Shown: positions 12,025 through 22,645 of the stretch, piece after piece | Layout: the number at the start of each line of letters is the position of its first letter | Position numbering within the stretch: position 1 is the first letter of the stretch | NCBI GenBank assembly: GCA_963565915.1 | Contig: OY751486.1 | Coordinates: 3,782,001-3,846,000, forward strand | Source: Entoloma clypeatum | Lineage: Eukaryota > Basidiomycota > Agaricomycetes > Agaricales > Entolomataceae | Direction: 5' to 3' | Length of the DNA stretch: 64,000 nt | Notes under the pieces: model-generated | The model's database searches: none | The model's input: only the letters and a program-made list of their open reading frames with translations | Told to the model about the DNA's origin: nothing | Made by a program: the position numbers and the translations under genes

Positions 12025-12032
12025 CCTTTATA
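12025..12032 (-). promoter_or_regulatory. TATA box of the adenylating enzyme gene
   Basis: On the minus strand TATAAAGG lies about 75 nt upstream of the ATG at 11952. The spacing matches TATA-like motifs upstream of both OPT genes in this window. Confidence 0.5.
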
Positions 12033-12421
12033 GCTGGTGAAGAAAAGTGGAGACCTAGTAGACGCGACTGGATGAGTGAACATCCAAGCAGAATGACAAG
12101 CGCATCGGGTACGCTTGTAGGCGATGTTGCAAAAGCGACGGAGAATTCTGTTTGCACATGGGGGGTCTTCGGAGTGGATCGACAGCTGAAACGGCGGGAC
12201 TCTAGTCCAAAGCTCAATTGACGGCTTGATACAAAGTTGGCAGGTCACGGTGTACCGCCTGATCTCCGCTTATGGCCATCTCTACTGGTCCGTACTTATT
12301 ATCACAGGTATGTATGTAGCATATAATTATGTGAATCTCTAATCCCAAACTTTGAAACTAAGCGCTACACCTCGGCTGTGTCATGCCACACGGTCTTTAC
12401 CAGCACAACCTCACCATCTCT

Positions 12422-14910
12422 TCATTTGCGTTGTTTGGCTACTGCAATTATGACGTCTGCAGCCTTTTCCGAAATCTGACATAGACTGTCAGTGAACTCT
12501 ACAACATCCGGATCGACCGCATACCATATATGTTGGTGTCGTGACGAAGAATCCAGGCACCTGCGGCCAGGAACTGGCATCCACGACCCTCAGTCCATCC
12601 ACCCCTTTCACTTTAAAGTTGCCATCCAGCACAGCATTGGGGTCTATGACGGCCGTCAGCGAAACCTCACAAACAATGGGTCCAACATACCACCGTCAGG
12701 TCCCATGGGATTGGTGCAGCACGCATGGTGACCTGCGAGAGCGAGTCAATATGAAAATCAGAAGTACAACGGACCAGCATGTACCAAAGACCCGTTCATA
12801 GATATAATCCTCAATTTGCGCGTCAGTCGTCGCGTTCGTCCCAGGGAACAGTTCAGTGTCCACAAGGGGGGCGATCAATGTATGATTGACGATGTTTCGT
12901 GCCCGCTTAATCCCTTCACGGAGGACCGTCACATCCTTTTGCCCACTCGCCGGATCTTGAAAGTGGAGTTTCTGGATGTTGAGAAGATCTTGAGGATGTG
13001 AGCCCGTGAGGCGTACGGAGCCCTTTGACGATGGATGGGCCAACAAGACGACAGCTGTGAGAGCATTGTGGTTGTCTGCTAGCTGCTGCGGAGCACCTTG
13101 GAAAAGTTAGTCGACCATGGAAATCCATAAATTCAGGGCACACCTTTAAAGAACCCTGGGAAGTAGGCTGGGAGGATATACGTCAACACATCGGGCTCGG
13201 AAACCTCTGGAGTTGACTTTGTGACGATTGCAAAAATCGGCCCATTGAAAGCATAGATGTTTTCGTGATTATTTGCGTTCCAGTCCTCAAGGCACGGGTC
13301 TTCCAAAGGGTCCGATAACAATTTGCAACCATTAAATAATGTGTAGTTTTTCTTCATGCGCCAGATAACGGAAATCTCATCGTGGTCTGAAGACGCCAAG
13401 TTTGAGGCCGCCATATTTTCACGCGTGGAAGTTGAAACCGACCTTGCAAGTTCAGGCCGACTCCAGGAAGATGCACGAACGGCTCTATTCCATTTTGACG
13501 GAGATGGCTTTGATCACCAATACCGGAGAGCTATGTAGCGCATAGATTTTCATCAACACACATGTCCATTTTCGTCATGGCAACGATAACGACACACCAT
13601 GAGCTGCAAAATCGGTCGTCAGTTCAATCAATACACCAACAAAAGCCAAATCTTGAGCACCAACTGTGGACTCTGGAACACGCCAGCACTCAAAATGACC
13701 TCGTGCTTCGCCGTGACGTTCTGGACCTTCAACGTGCCTTTTCCATTAAAAGTGCTCGACACAGGCAAAGCCGCACCAGGGGCGATCTGCACACCATAGG
13801 CGGTAGTAGCTCCTTCCGTGCTGTTGCACAACAACACTTTCGTCGCCAACGTGTCTGTCGCAAGGTGGAGTTTCCCACCGCTCGAATGGGCCACAGCCAT
13901 GATTCTACCATGAACGGACGACCTGATGTGGTCCTCGTCAATAGTGGCACTGGGAACACCAACACCCGCTTTGTCGTCTGCACCAAGAGCATTGATATCC
14001 AGGATGGGAGGACCAGTCGTAGGGATCGCCGTGACTATGTCAGCAATTTGTACATCTGTTGACTTGGCTCAGCTAGCAATTCCTATGTTACAAGTCAAAG
14101 CACCGACCAATGAAACCAGGTCGCGTGACGAACACATCCAGGGGTATACTGCGCGTCTTCATCCATCCATTCCGGCCGTGGTCGCTGGTGGAAGCTAGTA
14201 AATCAAGGTTGTGTTCAATGCGCTGGAAATATTTTTGCATGTTGTCTCTTGACCAAGACGGATCGTTGAACGTGCTTGCGAGGCCGTCAAAGTCTTTCTT
14301 CATGCCAGATATGATATTGATCATGGTATTGTGCACCTGGGAAGAAGAATTAGGAGTTGGAAAGCCTATACGCGTATTGGACCAGGACTACGTACCGTTG
14401 ATCCCCCAACCGCCCGTGCCCTAGGGTACCTACAAAACCCCATGTTAAAACTACCTTTTAATCGGCAGTTAAAACAAGGATCCGCACCAACTATCGCGCC
14501 TCGTCGCGTTAAAGCCATCGGGGTACTCCTGAAGGGTATAATCCAGGTAAATCTGGGGATCTTCAACACGCGTAAATTTCTTTCAAGGCAAGACATGCCA
14601 CCCAAACCGACCTTCAAGAGACCTTAAATTATACGCCGGGAGAGTGGTGTTCACATTGATAACTTCATGACCAGCATCTACGAGAAGGACTTTTCGGCGC
14701 CATTAATGGTGGTGTGGGAGTTAATTTGTGACAGGACATACCCGAATAACCCGACTCCGCGAGACGGGCAGCAAGAGGTCCCCCTCCAGCACCGCTTCCT
14801 ATAACAATGAAGTCGTAGTCGGGGTTGGTTCTGTCAGAACATGCGGGGAGAGCAGCGAGCGCAGAAGCAGAGGCAGCCAGCACAACCCAACAACGCAGAA
14901 GTGCGTTCAT
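12422..14910 (-). CDS. secreted GMC (glucose-methanol-choline) oxidoreductase
   Basis: Flavoprotein alcohol/sugar oxidase or dehydrogenase of the GMC family. Thirteen exons join in frame to 613 aa: 14910-14742, 14689-14612, 14560-14488, 14429-14396, 14336-14108, 14055-13661, 13603-13598, 13530-13443, 13386-13144, 13096-12785, 12732-12691, 12643-12525, 12475-12422. A signal peptide (residues about 1-22) precedes the FAD-binding IVIGSGAGGGPLAARLAESG. Then follow the YPRARAVGGSTVHNTMIN block, ILSAGVFQSPQLLMLSGIG and the C-terminal HHACCTNPMGPDG and VVDASSWPQVPGFF blocks. The 6-nt exon supplies Leu-Met of the QLLMLSGIG motif. In the last block the usual second catalytic His (or Asn) position is Phe, while the first His is present. 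Tandem with and upstream of the adenylating enzyme, same strand. Substrate not predictable. Confidence 0.88.
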
Positions 14911-15542
14911 TGCAAACTTGAGAAACGAGTGTTCAAGGGAAAATCAATGAGGGTGAATTTAGAGTATTTAGCAGTTTTGTTCTGTCAGGCCTTTGAAGAA
15001 TTAGTAGGTTAACCGCTGTTGGCCGGTCGTCGCTGATCCAGCCACCCCGAGGCTCATCTTGACCGAAGGACGTCGTACGTGCCGATATAGAGAGTCAGAT
15101 CAAGATCGCCGCCTTGGTGATGTCGGGCTTTCTGGAATCCAACGCGAAATCATTGATGTTTGTTCGGCAGTAACAAGTGTAGCACAAGCTTGTTGTTCGA
15201 GGTTTCACTATAGAAACAGACTTGAGAATCTACGTCCTAGAAAGTACTGTTAGGATCAACAACTCAAGAACGAATGTACCTGCATGATCTCTGTCTTTCG
15301 ACAACATATTGACATAATAATTCATCTTTATCTGCAACAAATGGTCCTAGTTATCCATCAGGTCTTTGTGATAGGCGTAGAAGTCGATAGTGTCAGGATT
15401 CGAGAACAAGGTTTTTTCTCCACAAGCAATGGCTTCTTGGTTTCCGCGGGGTTGGGGACGGGGGATTCGGGCAATGCGATGATATCCAAGCCGGACTAGT
15501 TTCAAAAATACGGTACATGGTGTGTTGAATTATCCGAAGTAC
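14911..15542. other. intergenic, nothing recognised
   Basis: This is the GMC promoter side plus the 3' flank of ERV25. Short open frames only, none with recognisable features. Confidence 0.45.
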
Positions 15543-16368
15543 TCAATCGATGAGATATTTCCTCTTGAAGAATGCGCGAAGGTGGAATATTTGCCAGACG
15601 CCCAACCCCGCGAGAGAAACGAGGGAAAACCAAGCAAAGTTTTGAACGCGTTCATTTGTTGACGCTAAACGTAATGATTGAACGTGTAAGACGAGCATTG
15701 TTGCAAACAAACTCACCGTTGGTGCTGGTAAAACGCTCCTCTCGCGTTTTTAAATACCCCAGTTCATCTACAATCTCCTTCACCACGCCTTCTAGCTTTC
15801 GCATCTCGGTCTCCAGCACTGAGAGAGATTCTTGATTAGCAATGGCACTGATAGGAAAACGCATCAGTTCGAAAGTATGGTGAGCTTAAGGTCTATCTGA
15901 CTTGTAGTCCACCGCGTCAGCACCAATGTCGACGTCCAGGTCAATCGTTCTTGAAAGTTTCGCGGCCGCCTCATATGAAATGTCTGAACATATGAGCAAA
16001 TTAGCACAGTCAGTTAGTAGGTGTTGCGAGCTGCTCTTACCTCCTTCGACATGATTCTTGAAACAAACCCCAACTTCGCCATCGCTGTGCGTCGTGATAG
16101 CTAGCCGTGCCTCGCTTTTCAGCCCCTTCTTGGAGAGATACACGTTCCTCTTCGGGCTAGAGTCGACAATCTCAACGTCAACGCGTTGATTTTCCCCTGG
16201 TCCAACATTAGCTGTCACGATGACCAATGCATTATCGTGTGCTGAATTCCAAATGCATTTTGCTGGCGGATAACGCTGTGCCGGGAGAACGAATTTGATT
16301 GCATACGTTGGTGTCGACAAAAACAAGAGTCCCGAGATTATCAAGAAGACAAGGGTGCTAGAGGGCAT
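15543..16368 (-). CDS. ERV25: p24 cargo receptor, Erv25-like
   Basis: Member of the emp24/gp25L/p24 family that cycles between ER and Golgi in COPII/COPI vesicles as a cargo or GPI-protein receptor. Four exons (16368-16041, 15983-15902, 15847-15717, 15664-15543) give 220 aa, the usual family length. A signal peptide (about residues 1-23, ...TPTYA) is followed by the GOLD domain (KFVLPAQRYPPAKCIWN onward; Cys pair C-I-W and GVCFKNHVEG). A coiled-coil stalk (AIANQESLSVLETEMRKLEG) leads to the membrane helix FSLVSLAGLGVWQIFHLRAF and a short cytosolic tail FFKRKYLID with the di-aromatic and dibasic transport signals. All splice sites are GT-AG and the gene is intact. Confidence 0.93.
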
Positions 16369-16735
16369 TTCGGAGGGTGTAAGACGTGTACCGCAGGTGC
16401 CAAGCAGACTTCTCGTTCAAACAGACGACAACAATTGACACGATCCTTTTCTTTACTCACAACTCGCAAACCTTGGCAAGTATGTAATGTGACTTCAGCA
16501 GGCTGATTGAACCCTCTTGGGATCCTATCCCACTTGTGGCGTGTACGCCAATTGTTCATATTCATTGTCATCTGTCACTATCCTTTACATAGTACTGTAT
16601 CCTCAGTCTTCACTCATAAGACGAGTTGACATAGTGATCTTGAAATGGCGACTGGCGAGTGGGTTGAATGCTGGTTTTCGACGCCGACCTTTTTTCCATT
16701 GATAAGGGGTGGTGCTTGAGAAGCAAACATCACAC

Positions 16736-17239
16736 TTACCTTGCATGTCTAGCCTTCCATCTTCTCATGGCTCGGCGGAGGAGTACAGCAGCCAACAAAC
16801 CTACAACTGCAAGAACAAGGCCACCGATGACAACACCAGAAGCGGGTACCGCCGCGCCGCCCATAGCAATACTCTGCGCGGTTGCAAAGGATGACCCAGC
16901 ACCAACAGATCCGATTGTCGACTGTATTGCCGCTGCAAGCGAACCTGATCCATGTTTCAGCAATTCCTTAATAAAGATTAATTGTAAGAAAGACAGACCT
17001 GCAACTGGCCCGATAGAGCTAAATCCCACCATGGAAAGGATTGGTGCTGCCGCAATTGGCGTGATTGCCGCACCAATAGCCCCACAGGCTACCCCTGCCA
17101 CAATCGAGGTATGTTTGCCGATGAACATGCGAGTCTTGTCCATGGTTCGCGATACTGCGCCCCCAAACTTCTGCAAACCTAGTTTGCCCTGTTGAAAATG
17201 GCTTGGGGTTGACTTTTCCAGCTCGGGCCGGATCTGCAT
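16736..17239 (-). CDS. IFI6/IFI27 (ISG12)-like membrane protein
   Basis: Small hydrophobic protein of the Ifi-6-16 family. The core reads GAIGAAITPIAAAP, then GFSSIGPVAGSLAAAIQSTIGS and GSSFATAQSIAMGG, the glycine/alanine-rich helical repeats of that family. A C-terminal membrane helix (VVIGGLVLAVVGLLAAVLL) is followed by a basic tail. The family-consensus junction shows a 54-nt intron at 16945-16998 that is a multiple of three and free of stops. Spliced the protein is 149 aa, retained it is 167 aa. The ATG at 17239 is the likeliest start, though an upstream exon is possible. The apparent stop overlaps a strong donor (AG|GTAAGTGT near 16735), so an alternative C-terminal exon is possible. In animals the family is interferon-induced and mitochondrial; its role in fungi is unknown. 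Confidence 0.72.
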   Translation of the reverse strand: MQIRPELEKSTPSHFQQGKLGLQKFGGAVSRTMDKTRMFIGKHTSIVAGVACGAIGAAITPIAAAPILSMVGFSSIGPVAGLSFLQLIFIKELLKHGSGSLAAAIQSTIGSVGAGSSFATAQSIAMGGAAVPASGVVIGGLVLAVVGLLAAVLLRRAMRRWKARHAR

Positions 17240-17489
17240 TCTTAAGCACCACGCTTTGAAGCCTAAGTAAGTATGAGATTTGAGATGAATTATTGAAGGA
17301 TAAGCAAGACATCATACGAAAGATAACATACCTTTCATGGCAAGACCAGGTATACGAGGCTTACAATTTGCAAACGGACGTAAATAAGTGTGCGCGGCAA
17401 GACCCGGCGGAAATATCGCGGAGTCTAGATTCCTCTGGATAATCAACGAGTCCGCGTCGCGCGCTCGCGATGTTCCTTCAATGGCTACT

Positions 17490-17660
17490 GCTATTAAATA
17501 CCATAAGGTACTGGAGTCACTGCCGGTGTGCCTGCCATAAGGATACCTTCGAGTGCGAATGGCGTCGCACCAGCTGCGATGGTCCGAAGGTTTTTTTGAA
17601 GAATCATCACGGGGCTGCTGCGACCGGGGTAATTGCCGCGCTGTGGGCACGGGAAGTGAC
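17490..17660 (-). pseudogene. decayed IFI6-like paralogue
   Basis: Upstream of the intact IFI6-like gene on the same strand, one frame reads AGVTSRAHSAAITPVAAAP then a stop. The next frame continues TIAAGATPFALEGILMAGTP, which matches the downstream half of the family core. The one-base frame change and loss of the GFSSIGPVAG block indicate a broken tandem copy. A short or rearranged functional gene using a different splice pattern cannot be excluded. Confidence 0.5.
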
Positions 17661-18116
17661 ACCCGCCAGAGTACTAGTATCGGATAATACATGTGTTGAG
17701 TGGATATCACCAACCCTCCTAAGTCTTAGGTTGCTGTGTCGAAAACGGCCTCGTGCTTCAAAACCTTCGGGAATTTTTATTGAGAATCGATAGAAATTAA
17801 TTCGGGAATTCCGAGTCGTATGCCAGTGCTCGATCGCTGGTTGGGTTTGACTCGGGTTTTTCAATCCATTGATTCCAGGCTCTATCAATGACATTGTACT
17901 AATGGGTAGAGAGCATTCAAAACGGGTTGTATACAGAATACAATTGGACGTCCCTTATTTTTGTCTTGTATTTTTGGCATCAACCTAACTGGCCATCGCT
18001 TTGAGGCAGTGTCAAGACACCCACAAGACACCCACATATGGCATAAGCTACAGGGCATAGCTTGAGAGGAACATAAAAGCGGGATGTTTTCCGGCGTCCT
18101 CTTTTTCAACACCACC

Positions 18117-18646
18117 ATGTCAGAGTGTCTCCGCTGCCGACTTCATGACAGAGCCCACGATATGACTTTCAATCACAAGTGCCACAGCTTGATTGACGAC
18201 TACACAATGACGCCAAAGTAGGTTGTATGCGGTAGGTCCCTAGTAGTTGTCGTATTGACTTGCGCCATAGGATGAACCTTTACGAGATCCCAGAAACGAA
18301 TATCATGGCTGTAACTCTCGAGCTACCTGGTGTCGGAAAGGACGATGTTGTGATTCATATGCACAATGGGAGTTTGAAAATACAAGCAGAGAACAAACCA
18401 CCAAGAGAAGAGCCGTCGGTGCTATATTATGGTGTGCGAGAGCGAAGCTTCGGCACCTTCTCCAAAAGCTTGCGGGTGCCCCGGGACATTAGGGTATGAT
18501 CTCTGTGGCACAATTCATACGTCAAAGAGCTGACTGAGAGCGCCCAGGGAGAGGATGTCGAAGCGTCCATGGAGAACGGTGTTTTGACAATAACATACCC
18601 CAAGTCATCTCCCGAGATGCGGCCTACAAGAATTCCTGTTCTGTGA
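18117..18646 (+). CDS. small heat-shock protein (Hsp20, alpha-crystallin domain)
   Basis: ATP-independent chaperone of the sHSP family that binds unfolding proteins. Three exons (18117-18217, 18271-18493, 18548-18646) give 140 aa. A short N-terminal arm leads into the alpha-crystallin domain: MNLYEIPETNIMAVTLELPG (the usual 'D..E' strand), DDVVIHMHNGSLKIQAE, then ERSFGTFSKSLRVPRDI and GEDVEASMENGVLTITYPK (the A.(M)ENGVL.I..PK signature). It ends with RIPVL, an I-x-V type C-terminal anchor for oligomer assembly. Both introns are GT-AG (53 and 54 nt). CATAAAAG at 18072-18079 could serve as a TATA box about 40 nt upstream. I do not see convincing heat-shock elements. Confidence 0.9.
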
Positions 18647-19682
18647 TGTGTGTAAAGTAGGGAAGCATTTAATTACATAATTATAATTTCGTCGTCGCCC
18701 TTTCCAACACAGAGTGGCACCCCGTCCTCCATGTTTTTTACCAAGCTGTCCTCTACCATCCCACATTTCATGCCCTAGCCATCGGATCATCCAGCAACTT
18801 CCCCAACGGCCCCGACAACCTTGCCCGAATTGCAAACAAATTCTTCCCGCACACTTACTTTTGGTGCTCCTCTCCAAATACAACGCATGGACGACAGCCG
18901 AGCGTCAGGCTTTTGTGTGCGAAACCAACTTCACTTTCACATCCCCCCTGATCACATTATGACCCCCATATCACCGAAAGTGAACGATACATGAGAGGGC
19001 CGATATACAAGATACGCGATCATCTGTCTCGCCGTCAAATCTTACGGTCACTCGCTCAGAGTTCAAATTCACATTATGCGTTCTGGGAGCACGTCTCATA
19101 ACCTCTGGCTGAATGCCGGACAGTCCCCGCAAAAAAGTACGACCGTGCCCAACTCAGGGACTAAATACTGCGCGAGATTGCGGGTAAACCCCAACACCGC
19201 AGAATAAAGGAACCCGAGCATCTGTACGGTTCCTTACAAAGTTGCCGAACTTACACCTCCAAAGCAACTCAGTCGTCTTTTCTTTCCTTGCTACTTTTCT
19301 GATACCCCCCTCTCATCACACTCATCACCCTCAAGTCGTACCCTCTGCGCGTTCGGATATCTCATCGCCGAACTGGAAAAAACCACCGACCGGGATGGAG
19401 AAGACAAGAAAGCAAAATTTGCGGGCTCTACGACTTGCTTCTGGAACGTATCATTTCTCCATACGTGCACACGAAGATCCTATCCGTGTTGGCCAAGCTC
19501 TGTGACCTCGAATTCAAGTTTCCCAAACAACACATGCGATTATGAGAATCGCTGTTGCTGTACTGGAAGACAAAGGGGCGACCTATCCTTCTCGTCCGCT
19601 GGCTCCGTACGACTACACATCGTCAAAGTCTCTAAACCTTTATTCATCGATACCACAATTTTCGCTGGGCCTGTTTCAACTC
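18647..19682. other. intergenic, no confident gene
   Basis: Pyrimidine-rich, with several mid-length open frames on the plus strand (for example from the ATG at 19395) but none recognisable or joined by a convincing splice chain. The right end leads into the duplicated segment. Confidence 0.4.
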
Positions 19683-20177
19683 CTTTCAGGCAGAGCTGCA
19701 GAGCAGTGCCTTTCGTTTTAACCCCCCCCCCCCCCCCCCCCTTTTTTTTTTTTTGCTACAGAGCTTTTCGGTTGATCATTACTTGCTCCTGCTGGCGATC
19801 CCTAAAATCTTCCATGTGCTTTGGGCAGTTTTGTCTAATGCCTTGTTCCTGGATGCAAGGAAGAAAAAATCAAGGTCGGCTTCGTTTTGTCACATACGTT
19901 GTTCCGCTGCTGATGTTCCGATTCCAGAAAGGACTGAACCTGGGGGCTGAACACGAGAGTCTATCTTACCGGTTTGTAATTTGAGGCTGACAATACCTCT
20001 CTTCCCCTTCCATTACAATGCGCTCTTATTCCGACTCCTCACTCACTCAAATCGTGTCTTTCCCACATCCGCTACAGGTTGAATCCAAGGTAGGGTCTTG
20101 CTTTCACTCCACCATGCAACTAAAACTGTTTGTAGGCAATACACACTTCGTGTTGTTCTCTGGCTCATCATACCAAG

Positions 20178-21265
20178 GTGGACAGGGTATCGCAAGCCAC
20201 CGTCAATTGTCTGGAGTACCATCTAAGAGACTTGAAAGAAGAGACACAGGTATTATTGGTTGCACACGAGCGACGGGAAGTGGAGGATGAGGCACGTGGA
20301 CTAGAAGGGTGTATGATGAAGCAGGGAATGGCTGGAGTAGGGGAGCAAGAGGCGGAGGCAATGGAGGCCACGACCGAATCAAGTCAGATGGTGGAGTCTG
20401 ATCAAGTGGCGGAGTCTAGTAAGACGGGGGCAGCCCCGAAAGATGCAGAAGAAGGAAAAGAAACACCTCAAGCGGCCGCTGCAAGGGCGGCGGCAGAGTC
20501 CAAGGCAATAGCGAGCGCTGCTTGGAGCGAAGTAGCAACGAGAGCCAGGGAGGGACCAGGGGCATGGGTACAAGTGAAGAAACGTCCCGAAGGGATATCT
20601 GTCACGCTCCGCGTCTATGACAACTTTTGGCATGGAACATTGCTCGGAAGCTCTAAAATCATCATCCGGCCAGGGTCTAATGCTCCTATCTCAAGATTTG
20701 AAAAATTAAAGGTTGCCAACCTTTCAAAAACCTACATTGTGTGTGTGCTTTCAGATCGCGTGTGGCCTGAGCACTAATTGAGATTTCGCGTTAGGCCCAT
20801 CAGGACAAACTCCAGCCAACCCCAACGGTTTTGCCATGGGATCTTCTTTCCCAGAATCTTGAAGGTGATGCAATAGTCATCAAGGTTTATAGTGCGTAAC
20901 GGTATTACAAAATCGACAGACTTGAGCCATCTGACCATACGTCAGAGAATATGGCGCCTTTTTGGATGCTAACTTTCAGATCTTTTATGGTCATGCTTCC
21001 GCTGCTGGTGGCGATAGTTGTGATGTTTGGGCTGGAGCTATTACGGCAAAAATATGTAGGCAAGCTTGGCCCGAAAGGGATGGCAGGCATCACCGCAGCT
21101 GCGTTCTTCGTGGCTGCACCACTGGCCAGGATGACGTGGTTGGCTTTTGATACGCCGTGGCTTTCGATCGAAAAGAAGTCTAAACTCTTGACACGCTCTC
21201 TTGCGACAGCATACCGACGCCTTCTTCCCGAGACAATATCGCATGGTCCTGACCGCCTCTGCTAA
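20178..21265 (+). CDS. unidentified multi-exon gene, copy A
   Basis: A long open frame (20178-20777) encodes a charged, Ala/Glu-rich segment: a possible coiled coil (VNCLEYHLRDLKEETQVLL), an acidic low-complexity region, then GISVTLRVYDNFWHGTLLG. A plausible 59-nt intron (GTGTGTG...GCGTTAG, about 20738-20795) leads into a frame reading DKLQPTPTVLPWDLLSQNLE. Further on (20951-21265) another frame has a membrane helix, FMVMLPLLVAIVVMFGLELL. I could not join these into one confident model and recognise no family. The paralogous copy differs by a 1-bp deletion that shifts this frame, so one of the two is wrong or disabled. Boundaries are approximate. Confidence 0.35.
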
Positions 21266-21753
21266 TCTCGATCGTTGGTTGCATGACTGTGAAGTTGGTG
21301 GGAAATCAGTACAAGGCCCTAAGTATATCCTATTCTCTGTAGATTTGTTGACGTCCTATCCGGCTACATATCTTTATTCTTTATGACATTCCTTTATGTC
21401 CAATCCTTTTGCTGGTCGTTTATAGCATGTCTCAAAACTCAGGAATCGATCTCATCCCACTTTCGATGTTGGATTGAAATCTGAGAGCATGGTAGTGTTT
21501 TATGTACACTTCGGTTCACAGACGTGTTAGCGATGCAGCACCGCTCATCGCCATGTGACCATTGAAATCAACAGGATTGGAGGCACAGGGCTATTAGTCT
21601 TTTGGCGCGTCTGCGAGTTCAGTCCTGATACTAATAGTGCATACTTAATACCGTGACGTCTCGGCGATCTTCTCGACTAAGCCGCATTATTCTCGCGGAA
21701 GACATATGTATTTACCGCCGGGTGCCTAGAAGTTTGGTGAATATGCTGAGGAT

Positions 21754-22645
21754 TCACCGAAGAGAATGTTCCAGATGGCGTACACGGCGAACGATGTAGG
21801 ATGGGTTTTCACCAACAACCTCACGGTCTTTGAATTCTGGATATTGAAATCTACGCGCCCGCTGCTGATATCTGGCAGGAGAAAACATACTTGCAATGCG
21901 TCGCACCGTGGATGGAGGCCGGCTGTCCTTGTCTTCCCGGCCGTCGCAGAGGTTTCCTTGTCTAGGAATGTTGACATACACATTTCGCACCAACTTGAAT
22001 CGAGATCGGTAAAGGCGCATAGCAGGGCAAAGGGTGAATGATAGGACATCGGTTCCCGCCTTGACCACAAACCGCCCGAGATTGATGAGTGTTTCTCTGC
22101 GTCTTTGGGAGGCAACTCTTCTGTCTTTATGTTTTTGAGCAGGAGGGATATCCTGGGATGCTGTGATTTGCAGTTGAAAATTCAACGAAGTGGCTTGTGG
22201 GTGATGGGCTCACCGACTATGGTCATTACGGGATAGGGCATATCTTCTACGAAGACCATTCCATCAGTTTCTATCAAACGCATACTCAACAAAGCCATGG
22301 AACCCGGTGCAGGGGAAGGGAGAATCCAGCAAATTTCATCACGGTTACCCTAGCGAATATAACTGTGAGTCCTCGATCTGTGAGGGGCATGGAAAGTAGG
22401 AGAAAGATGTACAATGAAAGTTTCTCCCTCAAAGTTTTTGATTCCAAGATTCGCCATGTCGATATTACGGTCTCTGGGAATGAACACGTCCATGTAGCCG
22501 ATGTACTTCGGACTTGGGACACAGGGGTCTCTTGTTAAACGAAAGGTGATGCTGGAGGTGGATACACAATAGGAATGTCAATGATGGGATGGCATGAGGG
22601 GCATCTCCTTGAAACGTACTACGTCGGTGACGAGTTTGCGTACAT
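21754..22645 (-). CDS. unidentified 217-aa protein, copy A
   Basis: Five exons (22645-22620, 22551-22413, 22349-22214, 22160-21891, 21836-21754) splice in frame to 217 aa with GT-AG introns of 52-68 nt. The N-terminal half looks like an ordered domain (PSPKYIGYMDVFIPRDRN, IDMANLGIKNFEGETFI, LIETDGMVFVEDMPYPVMTI). The C-terminal half is strongly basic (KHKDRRVASQRRRETLI ... IVRRVRHLEHSLR). No signal peptide or membrane helix is evident. I do not recognise the family. The consistent frame across four introns argues that it is a real gene; the very short first exon (26 nt) is the least certain part. Confidence 0.5.

Noticed and set aside
15543..15664. Apparent frameshift in the Erv25 membrane helix
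   Set aside because: Re-reading the bases showed the frame FSLVSLAGLGVWQIFHLRAF is intact; the shift was my transcription slip.
18001..18040. CRISPR-like or tandem repeat at CAAGACACCCACAAGACACCCAC
   Set aside because: Only two units, no spacer structure, and a eukaryotic context.
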